DNA of 64,000 bases from Paralteromonas sediminis (GCF_003820355.1 NZ_RPOK01000001.1:1018847-1082846), one strand, 5' to 3'; shown: positions 1-10,067, counted from the stretch's first letter. The notes: generated from the sequence alone by a model not told the origin. Numbers and translations are program-made.

Positions 1-108
1 GGCCTTCTTCGCATGGTTAGCCAGCGTCGTAAGCTTCTTGACTACCTTAAAGGTAAGAGTGCACAGCGTTACAGCGATTTGATCAAACGTTTAGGTTTGC
101 GTCGTTAA
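1..108 (+). CDS. rpsO: 30S ribosomal protein S15, C-terminal end (partial)
   Basis: The window opens inside this gene. The reading frame gives the last 35 residues, including the conserved segments [12 protein letters not shown] and [12 protein letters not shown], then a TAA at 106-108. S15 binds the central domain of 16S rRNA early in 30S assembly. The conserved C-terminal ending makes the call secure. In many gammaproteobacteria rpsO is followed directly by pnp. Here it is followed by a strong terminator and an opposite-strand gene, so pnp is not the next gene. Confidence 0.95.
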   Translation, partial: GLLRMVSQRRKLLDYLKGKSAQRYSDLIKRLGLRR

Positions 109-130
109 TCGATGTCAGTGATTTAAAAAA

Positions 131-153
131 GGCGCCAAAGGCGCCTTTTTTTT
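131..153. terminator. Bidirectional intrinsic terminator after rpsO
   Basis: A perfect hairpin GGCGCC-AAA-GGCGCC is followed by eight T on the + strand and preceded by six A, so it can act in both directions. It ends rpsO and also lies just beyond the 3' end of the leftward gene at 177-959. Confidence 0.9.
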
Positions 154-176
154 ATGTCTGAAGAAACCCTGTTTGC

Positions 177-959
177 TTACTGTGTTGGAGATCCCGCGGC
201 AGGTACCGAAGCCGGTTGACTAACGAGTTTAGTAGCCATGCTTTTCATTTCATTTTCCAACTGCGTAATTCTTCCAGATAGGGCGGCATTGCGCTGTTCA
301 ATGACGGAAAGTTGGTCCTGAAGGTTTTTATTTTGTTGTTCAAATGATTGTCTGTCACCTAATGACTGCTCTATTTGAACATTCAAAGCCAGCATTTCAT
401 CGGCGATGCCAGATAGCTGAGTTTCTATGGCGCCAAGTTTTGTTTGCTGTGAATTCGTATTGCGTGAAACCTGATTAATGGACTCCTGCAAATTGTTTTG
501 CACATTACCGACTCTGGCAGTCAAATCGGCAATTTCCTTTTGATTTCTCCGCCATGCAGATGCCCAAAGTTTATCCATTTGGTCCCATAACTCGGTGGTT
601 TTTTCTGACAGTTCAGTCACTTTCACCTGCAGAGCAACGGTCGACTCTCCCATTTCTTCACCAGTTGCTGACAGTCTGCGTTCAAGATCGGCAATTCTCG
701 CTTCTGCTGCTTGATTCGTCGCGGCCTGTTTGAGACTCAAATCATATAAATAATACGCTGCACCTGACGCTCCTAGGGCGATTAACAATGAGAAGGTAGC
801 AACAACTGGGAATCCACCTTTACTTTGCGAGGCGGAACCGACTTGCGAGTGTTGTGCAGGCGTACCTGTACCAGCGTGTTTCTTTTGTTGGTAATCTCGT
901 CTGTCTTCGTCGTCTAGTCTGATGGTTGGAAAATCATCGTTTTTAGGGGTGTTCGCCAT
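177..959 (-). CDS. Single-pass membrane protein with long coiled coil, function unknown
   Basis: 260 residues. A polar N-terminus of about 48 residues rich in D, K and Q precedes one transmembrane helix at about 50-72 (VVATFSLLIALGASGAAYYL). A long heptad-rich coiled coil at about 75-243 with many Q, N, E and L residues follows, then a short P/A-rich tail. The topology suggests an inner-membrane protein with the coiled coil outside the cytoplasm. I recognise no catalytic domain. The shape resembles chain-length or envelope scaffold proteins, but there is no specific match. It is divergent from the receiver-TPR gene at 1148, sharing a 188-bp intergenic region. Confidence 0.75.
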   Translation of the reverse strand: MANTPKNDDFPTIRLDDEDRRDYQQKKHAGTGTPAQHSQVGSASQSKGGFPVVATFSLLIALGASGAAYYLYDLSLKQAATNQAAEARIADLERRLSATGEEMGESTVALQVKVTELSEKTTELWDQMDKLWASAWRRNQKEIADLTARVGNVQNNLQESINQVSRNTNSQQTKLGAIETQLSGIADEMLALNVQIEQSLGDRQSFEQQNKNLQDQLSVIEQRNAALSGRITQLENEMKSMATKLVSQPASVPAAGSPTQ

Positions 960-1147
960 GTTGCCTGAAAGTTACATCTGTCTAAAATTGGCGTTCAGTC
1001 TATCTATAAAGGGGGGCGATTTCCATATTTGTGCTATAAACAGATAGAATGATTGCGATAAAGCGTCTTTTAGAGGCGACTTTGCTGCAATTATGTATTA
1101 TCTTCGATAGTAATAAGAACAACGTATTGTAGCTTTTATTCTTTTAC

Positions 1148-2794
1148 ATGAATTCGTTTCCCCCCATAAAGCCCGACAAAAACCTGAATGTATTAGTGAT
1201 TGATGATCAAGCGCTTGTACATGAAATTGTGCAAAAGGCACTACATGAACTTGGTGTTGAAAATGTAGTATGTACGCAGACCGCCTACCGTGCTTTGCGT
1301 GAATGTGAACGGGAAGTATTTGATATCGTGATGCTGGCATTCAACGTCAGTGAAGACAAAGACGGTTTTCATTTATTCGAAGAGCTGCGCTTATATGGCC
1401 ATATTACAGACGCAACCACGGTCATTTTTCTCAGTGCAGAAACCAGTGCACAACTGGTTAACTGTATTGTTGAAATGCAACCTGATGATTTTTGGGTTAA
1501 ACCATTAGACAGACGTCGTGTAATGTCTCGGTTATCACACATGTTCGCCATGCGCCACACCTTCCACAAACTGAATTGTTGTATTGAGAAGGAAGATTTT
1601 TCTGGCGCTATTTATCAAGCTGATCGTATTTTGTCTTTACATAACTTTAAGGAGTTTCATCAGAAGTTACGTAGGATAAAAGGGGACTGCTTAATCAAGT
1701 TGTTTGCCTTTAAAGATGCCGAGGAATATTACTCAGAGCTTATGAATGAGTATGAGGCAGGGTGGATTCGTGTGGGTAAAGTCAAAGCGATGTTAAGACA
1801 GGAAAAAGTGGAGGAGGCTCAGCCGCTTATCGAGGAACTGCTGGTTCGCGATGATACGCGATTCCCTGTCTATGACCTGCTAGCACAATATCACATCCAG
1901 CATGCAGACTATGCCAGTGCCTATTCACAGATGCAGCAGGCGTGTGAACTAGCACCTAGGAATATGGATAGAAATCGCAAATTGTGGGACTTGGCTCGAT
2001 TGAATCACGATCGCCACGGTCAGCTAAAGGCGGTTCAGGCAATGGCAAAAAATGCCAAAAATTCTATTCATGATTCACCTATGCTGTCGGTAAATGTTGT
2101 GCGGGCCAGTATTGATCTTGCCTCAACAAAAACCGGTGGAGAAAGTGATCTCTTGCTCAAAAAAGCAGAAGAACTTTTAGGTCGTCTAAAAAATACCTGT
2201 TCACGTCAACCAGATATGCTGGAAGCCTTGGCTATCGCCGAAGCGCGTATTGCGTCCTCTAGAAGCGACAAAAAGAAAGCCGAATCGATCATTGAGAACA
2301 ATAGTATCAATGATGAGATAAGAAGTGTTGAAGACAGTCTGGACAAAATGAAAGTGTTCCACGAATTGGGAATGCGCGAAAGGTGTTTAAAAATACTTGA
2401 CGGCTTAAAAAGTCATATTGCGGGCGACACGTTATCGAATGAAGTGGTAAATGCTTATATTGAACAAGAATCCATTGAGCGCCAGGAAGTCAACTTTACC
2501 ACTAAAGAGCTTAAGCAGATGGCTGCCTCTCACTACCAGAACGCCCGCTATGAACCCGCGTTCGATACACTTCGCCAGGCGCGAACCTTGTCGCCAGATG
2601 ATACTTCCATTGCGCTGAGTTTGCTCAAAGTAGCGGCACAATTAAAGCCTTTGGGCGGGTTAGGTGCGGAGCATCAGGAGGTAGTCGAAGAAGCCAATAA
2701 CGTATTGACTGCCGCGAAACTCGCACCTCAACAACAAGAAAAGTACGCCGATTACAAAGCCTCACTTTTTAGTGACGAACAAAACCACGCATAA
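1148..2794 (+). CDS. Receiver-like domain plus TPR protein; phosphoacceptor Asp replaced by Ala
   Basis: 548 residues. An N-terminal CheY-like domain (about 13-130) keeps the acidic pair DD at 19-20 and the conserved Lys (WVKP, K118). The position of the phosphorylated Asp at the end of strand beta-3 reads VMLAFN, so Ala64 stands where Asp is expected. The rest (about 140-535) is helical with TPR-like repeats, for example AAQLKPLGG and ALELL-type helices. Receiver-TPR proteins are known in Vibrio and Shewanella; their role is poorly defined. The missing Asp suggests a phosphorylation-independent receiver used for protein contacts. ATG at 1148 is the first start in frame; no strong Shine-Dalgarno is visible. 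The 3' end overlaps the convergent gene by 43 bp. Confidence 0.82.
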   Translation: MNSFPPIKPDKNLNVLVIDDQALVHEIVQKALHELGVENVVCTQTAYRALRECEREVFDIVMLAFNVSEDKDGFHLFEELRLYGHITDATTVIFLSAETSAQLVNCIVEMQPDDFWVKPLDRRRVMSRLSHMFAMRHTFHKLNCCIEKEDFSGAIYQADRILSLHNFKEFHQKLRRIKGDCLIKLFAFKDAEEYYSELMNEYEAGWIRVGKVKAMLRQEKVEEAQPLIEELLVRDDTRFPVYDLLAQYHIQHADYASAYSQMQQACELAPRNMDRNRKLWDLARLNHDRHGQLKAVQAMAKNAKNSIHDSPMLSVNVVRASIDLASTKTGGESDLLLKKAEELLGRLKNTCSRQPDMLEALAIAEARIASSRSDKKKAESIIENNSINDEIRSVEDSLDKMKVFHELGMRERCLKILDGLKSHIAGDTLSNEVVNAYIEQESIERQEVNFTTKELKQMAASHYQNARYEPAFDTLRQARTLSPDDTSIALSLLKVAAQLKPLGGLGAEHQEVVEEANNVLTAAKLAPQQQEKYADYKASLFSDEQNHA

Positions 2795-4056
2795 TCACTA
2801 ACAACTTGCTGCGCATATTGCTGAGCGATGTTTTTCACTTGTTCGCTGTGCGCGCGGTAGGCCTTGCTGGCAGTGCTCTCATAGGAAAAGGTTCGCCGGT
2901 CTGTCCGGCAGTGCGCGAGTGCGAGTGCTTGCGCACATTGGGTGGCGTAAAAAACCAGTCCTTCATGCGCAATATTTCTTTTTCCAGTCGCAATATCCTC
3001 TGGGTCAATACCGACTTTTGCGTGATGCCTTGAGCGCACCAGCCAATGTGAATTATTCCACTCTACTTCGTCTAGCAAAAGGTCAGGGCGTCGTTGCATG
3101 TGTTTTTGACATCTCGCTGTAAGGTGAGCTGGGTTCAGCTTGTTTACCGGATGCGTCAGTAGTGACGCGCGAACAGGCGCTGCCACTTTCTGTTGTTTAA
3201 CCTCGACAATATGGTAGTCGGATAACCGCAAGTGCCCAGCGTTACCCTTTGGACCTACTAAGAAGTAGTAACGTTCCAGGCTCACTGAACCTGTGCCTGC
3301 GTTCAAGCGTTGCGTTATATCAACAATCTCATTATCCATGTAAGGCGCGAAGGCGTCTTGAAGTTGATGGTATTGTTCGGGCGTAAGGGGGGAGAATTTG
3401 GCGGGGTCGTCTCTAAATGCCAGTTGGCCGTCTTTAATTACAGTGGCTTTTGCGATAGCACTCTTTTCTTCGAACAGTGCACCGCCGTTCGACCTTTGTA
3501 TGGCTTTACTCCAAATTTTATGCAGTTTTTGAGGTGCTGAAAATGTATCCAGCGCGCTGGTCAGCAAGTGAGTGTCTGACTCTATATTACGGCAGGTATC
3601 TGCATACGTATTAATAAAGGCTGAGACAGCACGCTCCACCTGTTCGTGGTCAACCACTGCCTTTTGGTGCTGTGGTTGCACTATGTCGCAATGAGCTTTG
3701 CACAAATACAGCGCAGTACAATATCTTACTACGTCCCAAATGGAATGCCCCACACACGCATCATCAAAATCATTAGGCGCAAAAATAACCGAGTTACTGT
3801 GTGAGCCTTCTTCGGTAAAAAAACCGAAGTTAGAGGTGTGACAATCACCCATAACGTATACGTTAGGCAATTGCTTGAAAACATCCGGTATATCAATAGT
3901 ACTGTTGGCGATATCACTGTAGAACAAAGGGGCTGTGCCTCGGTAAAACACAAAGGGGCTAAAGGCCATTTTTTTGTGTTTTGTTAATGCACTGGATGGG
4001 ACTGAACCGTCATTTAAACGAATTTGCTCGGTGAGATACAGGGGTCTTTGGTTCAT
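2752..4056 (-). CDS. DUF2252 family protein
   Basis: 434 residues. The N-terminal third has the family hallmarks: FYRGTAPLFY, then GDCHTSNFGFF and the acidic stretch APNDFDDA (about 70-100), then WDVVRYC. DUF2252 proteins are distantly related to the protein-kinase-like / aminoglycoside phosphotransferase fold, and their substrate is unknown. The gene is convergent with the receiver-TPR gene and overlaps its last 43 bp, with no terminator hairpin between them. No partner gene is visible. Confidence 0.85.
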   Translation of the reverse strand: MNQRPLYLTEQIRLNDGSVPSSALTKHKKMAFSPFVFYRGTAPLFYSDIANSTIDIPDVFKQLPNVYVMGDCHTSNFGFFTEEGSHSNSVIFAPNDFDDACVGHSIWDVVRYCTALYLCKAHCDIVQPQHQKAVVDHEQVERAVSAFINTYADTCRNIESDTHLLTSALDTFSAPQKLHKIWSKAIQRSNGGALFEEKSAIAKATVIKDGQLAFRDDPAKFSPLTPEQYHQLQDAFAPYMDNEIVDITQRLNAGTGSVSLERYYFLVGPKGNAGHLRLSDYHIVEVKQQKVAAPVRASLLTHPVNKLNPAHLTARCQKHMQRRPDLLLDEVEWNNSHWLVRSRHHAKVGIDPEDIATGKRNIAHEGLVFYATQCAQALALAHCRTDRRTFSYESTASKAYRAHSEQVKNIAQQYAQQVVSDYAWFCSSLKSEAL

Positions 4057-4205
4057 AAATAGTGGGTCGGTGTAGATTTATTCACTGATAGTGGCATAGC
4101 GGCAAATTGCGTGCAAAATTCTTTTAATAGGAAATATTGATTTAAAGATTCTGTTTTATTCATTATCTTCTTTTACTGCTGCCAGATATATTTATTTCAC
4201 TGAAA

Positions 4206-4220
4206 GCGAACTGAGTTCGC
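4206..4220. promoter_or_regulatory. 15-bp inverted repeat upstream of ahpC
   Basis: GCGAACT-G-AGTTCGC has 7-bp perfect arms and lies about 80 bp before the ahpC start. It could be an operator or a leader hairpin. It does not match the OxyR pattern I know, so the role is open. Confidence 0.35.
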
Positions 4221-4299
4221 ACAGATTTCGTAACTATCCGTGAGTTATTACGATCAAGTAAATTCCACGGTTACATTGACTATTAAACAGGAGAAAAAA

Positions 4300-4863
4300 A
4301 TGGCTCTTATCAACACACCAATTAAACCGTTCAAAGCAAGTGCTTTCAAAAGCGGTGAATTTGTTGAAGTATCTAGCGAAGATATCAAAGGTAAGTGGGC
4401 GGTATTCTTCTTTTACCCTGCAGACTTTACTTTTGTATGCCCAACAGAATTAGGCGACCTAGCTGATAAATACGAAGAATTACAGTCTCGCGGTGTGGAA
4501 GTGTTTTCAGTATCAACCGACACGCACTTCACGCACAAAGCGTGGCACGATGCTTCTGATACTATTGGTAAAATCAATTACACCATGATTGGTGATCCAA
4601 CTGGTGAGATTACACGCAACTTTGACGTAATGCGTGAGGGTATGGGTCTAGCAGACCGTGCGACCTTTATCGTCGACCCTGAAGGTATCATCCAAGCGAT
4701 GGAAATTACTGCTGAAGGTATTGGTCGTGACGCTGACGACTTGGTTCGCAAAATCAAGGCTGCACAATACGTTGCTTCGCACCCAGGTGAAGTGTGCCCT
4801 GCAAAATGGCAAGAAGGTGAAGAGACGCTAGCGCCTTCACTAGACCTAGTGGGCAAGATCTAA
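4300..4863 (+). CDS. ahpC: Alkyl hydroperoxide reductase subunit C (2-Cys peroxiredoxin)
   Basis: 187 residues, the usual AhpC length. The peroxidatic Cys47 sits in FTFVCPTE and the resolving Cys166 in GEVCPAKW. The enzyme reduces H2O2, alkyl hydroperoxides and peroxynitrite in the cytoplasm and is recycled by AhpF, encoded next. I chose the ATG at 4300 because a purine-rich Shine-Dalgarno (CAGGAG) precedes it and the protein then begins [11 protein letters not shown], like its relatives. The frame is open further upstream to 4240 but that part is not AhpC-like. OxyR control is usual for the family but was not demonstrated here. Confidence 0.97.
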   Translation: MALINTPIKPFKASAFKSGEFVEVSSEDIKGKWAVFFFYPADFTFVCPTELGDLADKYEELQSRGVEVFSVSTDTHFTHKAWHDASDTIGKINYTMIGDPTGEITRNFDVMREGMGLADRATFIVDPEGIIQAMEITAEGIGRDADDLVRKIKAAQYVASHPGEVCPAKWQEGEETLAPSLDLVGKI

Positions 4864-4889
4864 ACCCACAAAAACGCAATTAAACTATT

Positions 4890-4924
4890 GGCCAGGCCAC
4901 GCGCTAATGCGCGTTGCCCCGGCC
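4890..4924 (+). other. Hairpin between ahpC and ahpF
   Basis: The 98-bp spacer contains a GC-rich stem: outer GGCC/GGCC arms and an inner ACGCGC-TAAT-GCGCGT. No T-run follows, so a full terminator is unlikely. It may stabilise the ahpC 3' end or attenuate read-through, which would fit the greater need for AhpC than AhpF; that is inference. Confidence 0.5.
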
Positions 4925-4961
4925 TCGTTGTACCCAAATTTACTGAATAGGAATTTTAGCC

Positions 4962-6569
4962 GTGTTAACTCAAGATATTTTAAACGCATTAAAAGGCTAC
5001 ACCGCCAATATGCAAAAGCAGGTGAATTTTGTGCTGCAAACGGGCGAGCACAGCAAAAGAGGTGAGCTTGTCACTTTCCTGTCTGATATTGCGGGTGTTA
5101 GCGAGAACATTTCCTTTATAGAGAAAGATACGCAAGGTGAATTGCGTAGTCCGCTGTCGTTTTTGTTGGAAGCTGATGGCGAAGATACAGGTATTCGCTT
5201 TTCTGGTATTCCAGGCGGGCACGAATTTAATTCCATGATACTTGCTTTACTGCATTCATCGGGCACCGCACTTAAGCTTGATGACAGTGTGGTTAACATG
5301 GTTAAGCAGGTATCAGAACCGTTACATTTTGAGGTGTTTATCAGCTTAAGCTGTCATAACTGCCCAGATGTGGTTCAGGCACTTAATCAGTTTGCATTGG
5401 TTAACCCCAACATCAAAGCAGAAATGATTGACGGAGGCCTGTATAAAAATCTCGTGGAAGAACGAGATATACAGGGTGTGCCAAGTGTTTATTTAAATGG
5501 AGAGTTATTTGCCAACGGTAAAGTCGATGCGGCAGCACTACTTGATAAGTTGGTAGAGCGTTTCCCACAAATCAAAGAAGCCAATAAAGGTGAACAGCTG
5601 CCACTACAGGATGTCACTGTGATTGGCGGTGGGCCAGCTGGTGTTTCAGCCGCTATCTACAGCGCGCGTAAAGGCCTCAATGTGACTGTTGTGGCAGACC
5701 GTTTTGGTGGTCAGGTAAAAGACACTATGGGCATCGAAAACCTGATTTCTGTGCCAAAGACAACAGGACCCGAATTAGTAGGCAATCTGATGGAGCACAT
5801 GAATGACTATGACATCACGCTCAAAGAGCATGTGCGAGTAGAAAGTATTGAACAAGGCAACATTAAATCTATTACTCTGTCGTCGGGTGAGGTCATTCGC
5901 ACGCGAACTATCATAGTGGCAACGGGTGCAAGGTGGCGAGAGTTGGGCGTGCCGGGTGAGAAGGAAAACGTGGGCAATGGTGTAGCTTACTGCCCGCACT
6001 GCGATGGTCCTTTTTTCAAAGGTAAAGACGTGGCGGTTATTGGTGGCGGTAATTCAGGCATCGAAGCCGCGCTCGATTTAGCCGGTATTGTTAATTCAGT
6101 GACTGTCTTTGAGTTTTTGCCTGAATTGAAAGCCGACCAGGTCCTCGTTGACCAGGCGACAAAGCGAAACAACATTACCATCCTGAAGAATGTGGCGACC
6201 CAGGAAATTAAGGCGTCCAATGGCAAAGTAGATAAAATTGTTTATCAGGATAGAAGTGACGAGCAAGTGCATGAAAAGGCACTGGCTGGTGTATTCGTTC
6301 AGATAGGATTGGTACCAAACAGCCAGTTCCTGAAAGACGTAGTTGATTTGACGTCTTATGGCGAGGTGATTATTGACCATAAATGCCAAACATCACAAAG
6401 CGGCATTTTTGCTGCAGGTGACGTAACAACTGTACCATACAAGCAAATAGTTGTGTCAATGGGTGAGGGTTCAAAAGCGGCATTGGCAGCCTTTGAATAT
6501 TTGTTAAGTCACGAGGTTGAAGAGGAAGACTTTTCTTCTCAATCGACTGAACAGAGCAAAGTTGCTTAG
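4962..6569 (+). CDS. ahpF: Alkyl hydroperoxide reductase subunit F (NADH-dependent flavoprotein)
   Basis: 535 residues, full length. The N-terminal tandem thioredoxin-like region carries the redox pair CHNC (C131/C134). A thioredoxin-reductase-like part follows, with the FAD motif GGGPAG at 222-227, [14 protein letters not shown], the active CPHC (C344/C347) and a second dinucleotide motif [12 protein letters not shown]. It passes electrons from NADH to AhpC. The start is GTG at 4962 with AATAGGA about 10 bp upstream. The last 333 bp (codons 426 to stop) occur again at 12688-13020 with 12 differences. Confidence 0.97.
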   Translation: MLTQDILNALKGYTANMQKQVNFVLQTGEHSKRGELVTFLSDIAGVSENISFIEKDTQGELRSPLSFLLEADGEDTGIRFSGIPGGHEFNSMILALLHSSGTALKLDDSVVNMVKQVSEPLHFEVFISLSCHNCPDVVQALNQFALVNPNIKAEMIDGGLYKNLVEERDIQGVPSVYLNGELFANGKVDAAALLDKLVERFPQIKEANKGEQLPLQDVTVIGGGPAGVSAAIYSARKGLNVTVVADRFGGQVKDTMGIENLISVPKTTGPELVGNLMEHMNDYDITLKEHVRVESIEQGNIKSITLSSGEVIRTRTIIVATGARWRELGVPGEKENVGNGVAYCPHCDGPFFKGKDVAVIGGGNSGIEAALDLAGIVNSVTVFEFLPELKADQVLVDQATKRNNITILKNVATQEIKASNGKVDKIVYQDRSDEQVHEKALAGVFVQIGLVPNSQFLKDVVDLTSYGEVIIDHKCQTSQSGIFAAGDVTTVPYKQIVVSMGEGSKAALAAFEYLLSHEVEEEDFSSQSTEQSKVA

Positions 6570-6587
6570 CTTTTAAAGAACACTTAG

Positions 6588-6619
6588 AGGCTGGCATATG
6601 CCAGCCTTTGTTTATTTTT
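6588..6619 (+). terminator. Intrinsic terminator of ahpCF
   Basis: A perfect 20-base palindrome, AGGCTGGCAT/ATGCCAGCCT, followed by a T-rich stretch, starts 18 bp after the ahpF stop. It differs completely from the hairpin that follows the ahpF fragment at 13020. Confidence 0.85.
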
Positions 6620-7169
6620 GTGCATGCAATGAGTAACGCACAGGTGCGTTAATTCGGGTCTCTAATTGGTAACTTCGAAAATTAGATGGGTATTCATCTG
6701 ACGGCTCCAATAGAATGGAAGGTGCCCACGAAATTAATCGCGACTCATAGTTCAGTTATATTTTTCCTTTTAAAAAAGGGGGAAAATCACTCATCTTCAA
6801 AAAATGCCTGAGTCCGACCGGGCACATGCTAACGATACAGCATCAATCATCGAGTCTGTTCACAAAAAAGGTTCTCAGGATATAAACAGGCTTGCCCCCG
6901 AACGGATTCATTTTAATATGTCCCGCTACTTGGGTTTTATCTAAACGCACAGTCATTAAACACTAAAGGCGCGATTTGGTTTTACACTCCAACGCTTAAA
7001 GTGATATCAAGTTGACTTTTTCTAGTTCAAGAAACCGTTCGAAGTATCTAAATTTAGTCGTATTTTGTTGAGTCAAATCAAATTTTTAAAAAGTTCTAAA
7101 AATTTTAAGGGTAATTTAAGCGTTTTGGGTTATGTTTATTTAAGTAAATAATGAAATATTCAAGAGTAT
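6620..7169. other. 550-bp AT-rich gap before cheB-cheR fusion; one weak small ORF
   Basis: No recognisable gene. The only small frame worth noting is ATG 6804 to TAA 6944 on the + strand (46 residues, ending MSRYLGFI). It has no ribosome binding site and no family I know, so it may be chance or a remnant. The last 150 bp are very AT-rich and should carry the promoter of the gene at 7170. The gap begins where homology to the second ahpF 3' end stops, so it probably belongs to the inserted segment. Confidence 0.4.
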
Positions 7170-10067
7170 ATGGTTAATAGTAAGCATTATGTGGTTGGGA
7201 TTGGAGCCTCAGCTGGCGGTCTTGAATCATTAGAGCGCTTTTTTAAGAGCTGCCCAAATAATATCGGAGCAAGCTTTGTAATCGTTCAGCACCTATCCAC
7301 TCAATATAAAAGCATGATGGATGATTTGATAAATCGTTACACCAGCATGCCTGTTCACATGATTGAAGAAAATCAACCATTGGCACCCAATGAAATTTAC
7401 CTTATTCCTGCTGGGAAATTAGTTACAGTGCGTAACGGTAAATTTGAGCTAGCTGATAAATCTGACAAGGTTTTTAATTTACCAATAGATGTCTTTTTTA
7501 AATCTTTGGCAAGTGAGTATGGAAGTCGATCCATTGCTGTGGTTCTGTCAGGAACAGGTACTGATGGTAGTCGGGGAGCAATAGAAGTTAATGCGGCGGG
7601 CGGTATGGTGATTGCTCAGGAGCCGTTGGATGCCAAGTTTGATGGAATGCCGGCGAGCCTTGTCGCAACCGGTGTGGCTGATTCTGTGCTTCGTACGGAA
7701 GAGATTCCAGAGCGTATTAATCAACATATTAAGCACCCTGTGAGTCTAATAAAAGAGACATCGAGCCCGAAAGACAAGGCAACGGTTTTTGATGTTCAGG
7801 ATGATGTTGAGGCCATTCTGCAAATCCTAACCAACGAAGTTGATATTGATTTTAACGACTATAAGTGGGCAACGGTTTCTCGACGTATAGAGCGTCGTAT
7901 GCAGGTTTGTCAGGCCAAGACTTTGGCGGACTACCGAATACTACTTCAAGGCTCTAAGGATGAAATACTCGCATTGAGACGCGAACTGCTCATTCCTGTG
8001 ACTAGTTTTTTTCGAGATACGGAAGTTTTCAATGAATTGAAGCAGCATGTGGTTCAAGAGATAGTTGCTCAAGCGAGTTTAAATGACGGTATACGAGTTT
8101 GGATTGCTGGCAGTTCAACGGGCGAAGAAGCATATTCTTTGGCGATGCTATTTCTGGAGGCATTATCAACACTTGAACACTATATTCCATTGAAGGTATT
8201 TGCCACTGACATTAATCCCGAGGTCGTTGAAATAGCATCTCAAGGGCGCTATCCAGAGTCCATTGTAAGTGAAGTGCCAGAACGCTTGTTAAAACGCTAC
8301 TTTACACTGGAAGAAGATGGGCGTTACACCATAATACCTGAAGTACGACAGTACATCGTATTCGCCAAACATAATTTACTGAGTGACCCACCGTTTACCA
8401 AAATGAATCTTGTCAGTTGCAGGAACACGCTAATTTATTTTAAGAATTCAGCACAAGAGCGAGCGCTTCAGAAGTTACAGTACGCACTCAAAAAAAGGGG
8501 AGTATTGCTGCTAGGTAAAAGTGAGTCCCTGACGGTCAATGCGCAAAAATTTTCTACTATTAATGGAAAAGCCAAACTCTATCAGTTGAAAGAAGCAGTA
8601 TTCTTGAGAGATATGGATTCTCGGACGCTAAAAACTCGGTACAGCAATAATAAAACTATTGAACTGGATAAGGTGCAAGGAGGAGAAATCAGCGGAAAAA
8701 ATGAATTTTCAGATATGGCATTGAATATATTGCACAAAAACTATATCCCGTTTTCTGTGTTGCTAAATGAAAATATGGAAGTTACGCATATATTTGGTGA
8801 TCCCGGTCTACTAATGAAGCTTCGACCCGGCAGCATAAATCACAGTGCAACTCATCTTCTGCATGAAAAGCTGTCTCCCGTTGTGGCAACGCTTTTTTAT
8901 CGCTTAAAAAAAGAGAAAGTGCCTGTAAAGTCAGAGCCGATGATGCTGAAGCTGGATAGTGATAGAGCATTCAAAGTTTTAGTTTCAGGTACTCCAATTG
9001 TTAGTGATGAGGACAATCGACAGTATCTGGTCACGATTGAACATGAACGCGAAATAGCATCACCAGACAACGTTGTGACCATTGAAACAATTAACGAAGA
9101 TGCTGAAGAGCGAAACCGACTATTAGAGCTCGAATTGGTGGCAACGCGTGAAAGCTTGCAGTCGACAATTGAAGAGCTTGAGACCACGAACGAAGAGCTT
9201 CAAGCAACTAATGAAGAACTAATGGCTTCAAATGAAGAATTGCAGAGTTCAAACGAAGAACTGCAGTCGGTCAATGAAGAACTCAATACGGTCAATGCCG
9301 AATATCATGAAAAAATGAATATTTTGAATCAAATCAATGCTGATTTAGACGCGTTGGGAAAGGCAACATCGATAGCCACCATTTTTGTTAATGAAGATAT
9401 GAACATTACACGTTTTACTCCAGATGCTCGCGTGATTTTTAATCTGCGAGAGCAGGATATTGGCAGACCTCTTCAGGATATGAATCATACTCTCGCATAC
9501 GAAGGCTTATATGAAGATTTGTCTGATGTAATTGAATCGGGCGTTACTAAAGAGAAAGAGGTGATGTCAAAGCAGGGCGATTATTATCTCATTCGAATTG
9601 TATTCTATAAACTCACACACCTTTCGTTTGGTGCAGTTATTTCATTTATCAACATAACGGGTACTAAGCAATCTGAAAATTTACAGATGGTTATCAATGC
9701 ACTTCCAGAGCATATTGCTGTGCTAAGTAATACTGGAGAAATATTGATGGTTAATCACGCTTGGGAAAAATTTGCCAGAGCAAACGGTGATAAAACAGGA
9801 GAAGTAACCGGCGTAGGGACTAATTATCTAGAAGTATGTAAAAGTGCTAAAGGCAACCAAGATGCACAAAAGGCATATGAAGGGGTGAAAGCTGTATTGG
9901 AAGGGACTCTAGAACGTTCATTCCTTGAGTATCCTTGCCACTCAGAAAGTGAGAAGCGTTGGTTTGCGATGGAGACAATTGCCATCAAACATCATCAGTT
10001 CGCTGCGGTGGTAAGTCACTTTAATATTTCTGCATGGAAGTTGAAACTGTCTCAATCCAGTGAGTGA
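7170..10067 (+). CDS. CheB methylesterase - CheR methyltransferase - PAS fusion
   Basis: 965 residues. The CheB part (about 1-190) has the catalytic triad: Ser14 in GIGASAGG, His41 in VQHLS and Asp133 in GTGTDGSRG. The CheR part (about 215-475) has RRIERRM, VTSFFRD, the SAM motif GSSTGEEAYSLA, FATDINPEVVEIA and NLVSCRNTLIYF. A long E/N/L coiled coil (about 650-735; repeats such as NEELQ) leads into two PAS-like domains (about 745-955). No receiver domain regulates the CheB part. Proteins of this layout occur beside hybrid kinases and are thought to signal rather than act on a flagellar chemoreceptor. The next gene overlaps it by four bases, so the two are coupled. Confidence 0.92.
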   Translation: MVNSKHYVVGIGASAGGLESLERFFKSCPNNIGASFVIVQHLSTQYKSMMDDLINRYTSMPVHMIEENQPLAPNEIYLIPAGKLVTVRNGKFELADKSDKVFNLPIDVFFKSLASEYGSRSIAVVLSGTGTDGSRGAIEVNAAGGMVIAQEPLDAKFDGMPASLVATGVADSVLRTEEIPERINQHIKHPVSLIKETSSPKDKATVFDVQDDVEAILQILTNEVDIDFNDYKWATVSRRIERRMQVCQAKTLADYRILLQGSKDEILALRRELLIPVTSFFRDTEVFNELKQHVVQEIVAQASLNDGIRVWIAGSSTGEEAYSLAMLFLEALSTLEHYIPLKVFATDINPEVVEIASQGRYPESIVSEVPERLLKRYFTLEEDGRYTIIPEVRQYIVFAKHNLLSDPPFTKMNLVSCRNTLIYFKNSAQERALQKLQYALKKRGVLLLGKSESLTVNAQKFSTINGKAKLYQLKEAVFLRDMDSRTLKTRYSNNKTIELDKVQGGEISGKNEFSDMALNILHKNYIPFSVLLNENMEVTHIFGDPGLLMKLRPGSINHSATHLLHEKLSPVVATLFYRLKKEKVPVKSEPMMLKLDSDRAFKVLVSGTPIVSDEDNRQYLVTIEHEREIASPDNVVTIETINEDAEERNRLLELELVATRESLQSTIEELETTNEELQATNEELMASNEELQSSNEELQSVNEELNTVNAEYHEKMNILNQINADLDALGKATSIATIFVNEDMNITRFTPDARVIFNLREQDIGRPLQDMNHTLAYEGLYEDLSDVIESGVTKEKEVMSKQGDYYLIRIVFYKLTHLSFGAVISFINITGTKQSENLQMVINALPEHIAVLSNTGEILMVNHAWEKFARANGDKTGEVTGVGTNYLEVCKSAKGNQDAQKAYEGVKAVLEGTLERSFLEYPCHSESEKRWFAMETIAIKHHQFAAVVSHFNISAWKLKLSQSSE

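Noticed and set aside
4890-4924. ahpC-ahpF hairpin as a full terminator
   Set aside because: No U-run follows and the genes are a known functional pair; kept only as a hairpin.
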